From CAYMAZ01 sp964388575 (GTDB taxonomy: Bacteria > Bacteroidota > Bacteroidia > Bacteroidales > DTU049), in NCBI GenBank assembly GCA_964388575.1, contig CAYMAZ010000013.1:1-64000 (forward strand): a stretch of 64,000 nucleotides of DNA. Reading direction: 5' to 3'. Positions within the stretch are counted from its first letter, which is position 1; the number at the start of each line of letters is the position of its first letter. This document shows, one piece after another, positions 63,001-64,000 of the stretch. Made by a program: the position numbers and the translations under genes. The notes below the pieces were generated by a model. The model searched no databases. It saw nothing but the letters and a program-made list of their open reading frames with translations, and was not told the DNA's origin.

Positions 63001-64000
63001 AACAGATTATCTGACTGTAAACAATCTGATTGTGAAGGCGCTTGGTACAACAACATCAGAATATGGTTTCACAGTTCAGCTGATGAATGAAGCAGATTTC
63101 AACACATTTGATAATTGTGAATTTCATGCTGATATTGTAACAACAAGTTCAAACTATTGTCCGTTTGTAACGAGTAACAGTGCTACCGCTGCTACGACAG
63201 CTGGTCTTGCTGCAAGTAACCTGACTGTTACAAATTGTAAAGTCATCGGCGGGTATTATGGAATGGTGATAAACGGGAATACATCAACAGCTCCATTCTC
63301 TGAGAACAATGTGATTACAAATAATGAAATCATGGATTTCTATTACTATGGATTATACATCAGAGGACAAAATAACTCTGAGTTTATTGGGAATGAAATC
63401 CACAGAACAAATAGAACAAATAACTCGACTGCATATATGCTATATGTAAATGGCAATATCAGTAACAGTGAAATTTCCAAGAACATTGTGTATAACTTTA
63501 CCGGAACAGGTACTACAACAACTTCCTCTGGTTATGGTATATACTTTACTTCAGTGACCAATCCTGTAAATGAAGGCGTATTGGTTGCCAATAATGTTGT
63601 TTATGGCTGGGCTGATAGAAATGGATTACAATATGGTTTGTATCTCTCTATCACAGGTGAAGCACAAATTTATCACAATACCATTTCTATGGATCATGTT
63701 GGTCATACCGGATCAAGCACTATCTATACTGTTTATCAGACAGGTGCAAGTGCAGGCCTTGACATTAAAAACAACATTTTCTCATATACATCAAACTCAA
63801 CTGGTACAAAGTATTGCATGTATTTTGCCACAAGTACTTCTCTTGTGTCAAGTGATAATAATGTATTACATGTAGGTGCAACAGCAGGGACAAACAATAC
63901 CGGTTACTGGAGTTCAACAGCCTATGCCACTTTGGCTGGCTGGCAAACTGCAAACGGTGGGGTTTTTGATCAGAACAGCTTTGATGCTGATCCTGTTTTC
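60011..64000 (+). CDS. Second giant surface protein, beta-helix type (3' end outside window)
   Basis: ATG 60011 opens a frame that stays open for 1330 codons to the window end. Signal peptide MRKIIFLLCAVFISMLVSAQ. Residues about 25-770 are parallel beta-helix repeats rich in Asn, Thr, Ser and Gly, with many N-N and Y-N-N turns (e.g. ITFQKTGTGANPLITR, VTFDGIDVATLDQG, IYNNQIYGLEGTQEV). A spacer domain (PPVITYTPLENTAFTSARTL, about 782-905) leads to a third copy of the module found twice in the upstream gene. A T9SS sorting domain is expected beyond the window. Likely a secreted adhesin. Confidence 0.88.
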   Translation, partial: MRKIIFLLCAVFISMLVSAQETKTLGVDAGYETMVAAFSTLNTNGPGANGIIVQVPAGYTESITADLVLTATGTLSAPITFQKTGTGANPLITRSDAGLLATTTLGGQGDAIIIIEGSDYVTFDGIDVATLDQGIEYGYYIRKASVTDGAKNVIIKNASITMTKGTSAYVVGIYSSNNDAASLVSSATGITVSTVGGINENVSITGNTISNVFTGILLRGYSASSPYDLYDQNFVIGTLNEGNVIQNFAGNASSTAYGIYMIYHNNLNIDYNTVNNTAGGGSGFTSTGYGVYTSTATSANIGITNNVVTLTSNATTSGFYGINSAAGSTAASNTVTIAFNNVSNCSYTTATTGVFSAIVNSGSAATINMHNNIVADNTQAGTGIVTLLDAGGATTSTVNMYENQVYNNVKTGASGYMYATRAAGGTVIYNENEVHDNGFSATSGSSTCYLYGYYNGSSPPYEYLYNNNIYNLYIRGTNTSTSSLVRGIYTYTTSSATKDIYNNQIYGLEGTQEVTGIYQYLGATVNIYKNKIYNLTSNATSTTAARTSGILVYSGAANVFNNFISQLYAPASGADDAVRGINIVTTTSTTTIGVYYNTVYLDALSSGTNFGSTGLYHTYSTTATSATLDMRNNIIVNKSTPNGTGNVVAFRRSSATNLNNYGETSNNNAFYAGTPGTNNLIFYDGTNADQTIGDFKTRVTPRETASFSEDVSFVNVTTSPYNLTLSLTTPTQCESGGQQILSPIVVTDDYFGTTRALETGYAGTGIAPDIGAFEGEMQGLDLIPPVITYTPLENTAFTSARTLTVTIFDASGVPVTGTGLPMLYWSVNSGSYTGVQGVHVSGDDYSFTFGSGVSTGDTISYYIVAQDNMNNVGAFPNADIVSYSVNPPSCTPAPSNASYYEIVQSMSGNYTINSTVPTGGTNFISFTDFAAFLNTAFLTGPVVVDVVAATGPYTEQIILGQITNSSATNTITINGNGETLQYLSTNTNERATLKLDGTDYLTVNNLIVKALGTTTSEYGFTVQLMNEADFNTFDNCEFHADIVTTSSNYCPFVTSNSATAATTAGLAASNLTVTNCKVIGGYYGMVINGNTSTAPFSENNVITNNEIMDFYYYGLYIRGQNNSEFIGNEIHRTNRTNNSTAYMLYVNGNISNSEISKNIVYNFTGTGTTTTSSGYGIYFTSVTNPVNEGVLVANNVVYGWADRNGLQYGLYLSITGEAQIYHNTISMDHVGHTGSSTIYTVYQTGASAGLDIKNNIFSYTSNSTGTKYCMYFATSTSLVSSDNNVLHVGATAGTNNTGYWSSTAYATLAGWQTANGGVFDQNSFDADPVF
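62728..64000 (+). repeat. Beta-helix module, copy C (cut by window end)
   Basis: Codes for SGNYTINSTVPTGGTNFISF onward, in frame with copies A and B of the preceding gene. The shared block AATACCGGTTACTGGAGTTC begins at 63896. The copy is incomplete at the window end. Confidence 0.85.

Noticed and set aside
51815..64000. CRISPR or tandem-repeat array in the repetitive 3' region
   Set aside because: The repeats are long, coding and diverged; there are no short identical repeats with unique spacers.

Overview
The window looks like a chromosomal segment of an uncultured, low-GC member of the Bacteroidota, probably in or near the Bacteroidales. Support comes from many promoters with the TAnnTTTG -7 element, secreted proteins with type IX secretion (T9SS) sorting domains, a TonB-dependent receptor with a carboxypeptidase-like N-terminal domain, and typical Bacteroidota families (DUF6340, DUF4293, DUF5683, DUF3276, long LepB). 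A 10-N run inside feoAB marks an assembly join, so this is draft or metagenome-derived sequence.

Layout. 1-7.4 kb: end of an unidentified gene, a DUF6340 lipoprotein, DUF4293 protein, a minus-strand serine hydrolase/phosphoesterase pair, then a secreted protein, a TPR protein, a METTL25-like methyltransferase and XerD. 7.5-11.4 kb: purH followed by mreBCD. 11.5-15 kb: tRNA-Cys, an ankyrin protein and small envelope proteins. 15.2-17.6 kb (minus): umuD-umuC-SRAP, a translesion and abasic-site repair operon with a perfect 16-bp palindrome at its transcription start. 17.7-19.9 kb (minus): tgt and an LptF/LptG permease. 20.1-23.7 kb: a FeoA-FeoB fusion and two tandem paralogous lipoproteins. 23.7-31.3 kb (mostly minus): trxB, RNase P RNA, a glycosyltransferase, then lepB, dapB, DUF5683, parB and parA, and a PUR/DUF3276 protein.

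31.5-47.4 kb contains the most unusual part. After a CapD-like epimerase come a ModE-type regulator, a lipoprotein, a T9SS protein, a TonB receptor, a secreted protein resembling the molybdopterin-binding (sulfite-oxidase) fold but lacking the cofactor cysteine, a small CcsA/ResC-like and a small ResB-like membrane protein, and a tungstate/molybdate ABC importer (wtpA, then wtpB-wtpC). I read this as a molybdate/tungstate acquisition locus with an unassigned outer-membrane and membrane module; that link is inference.

47.5-51.4 kb: hisS, hutH and a mannose-6-phosphate isomerase. 51.8-64 kb: two giant T9SS-type surface proteins. The first is complete (2560 residues) and has two copies of a beta-helix module of about 1.4 kb; the second starts at 60011, stays open to the window end and carries a third copy. 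No CRISPR array, prophage or insertion sequence was seen.
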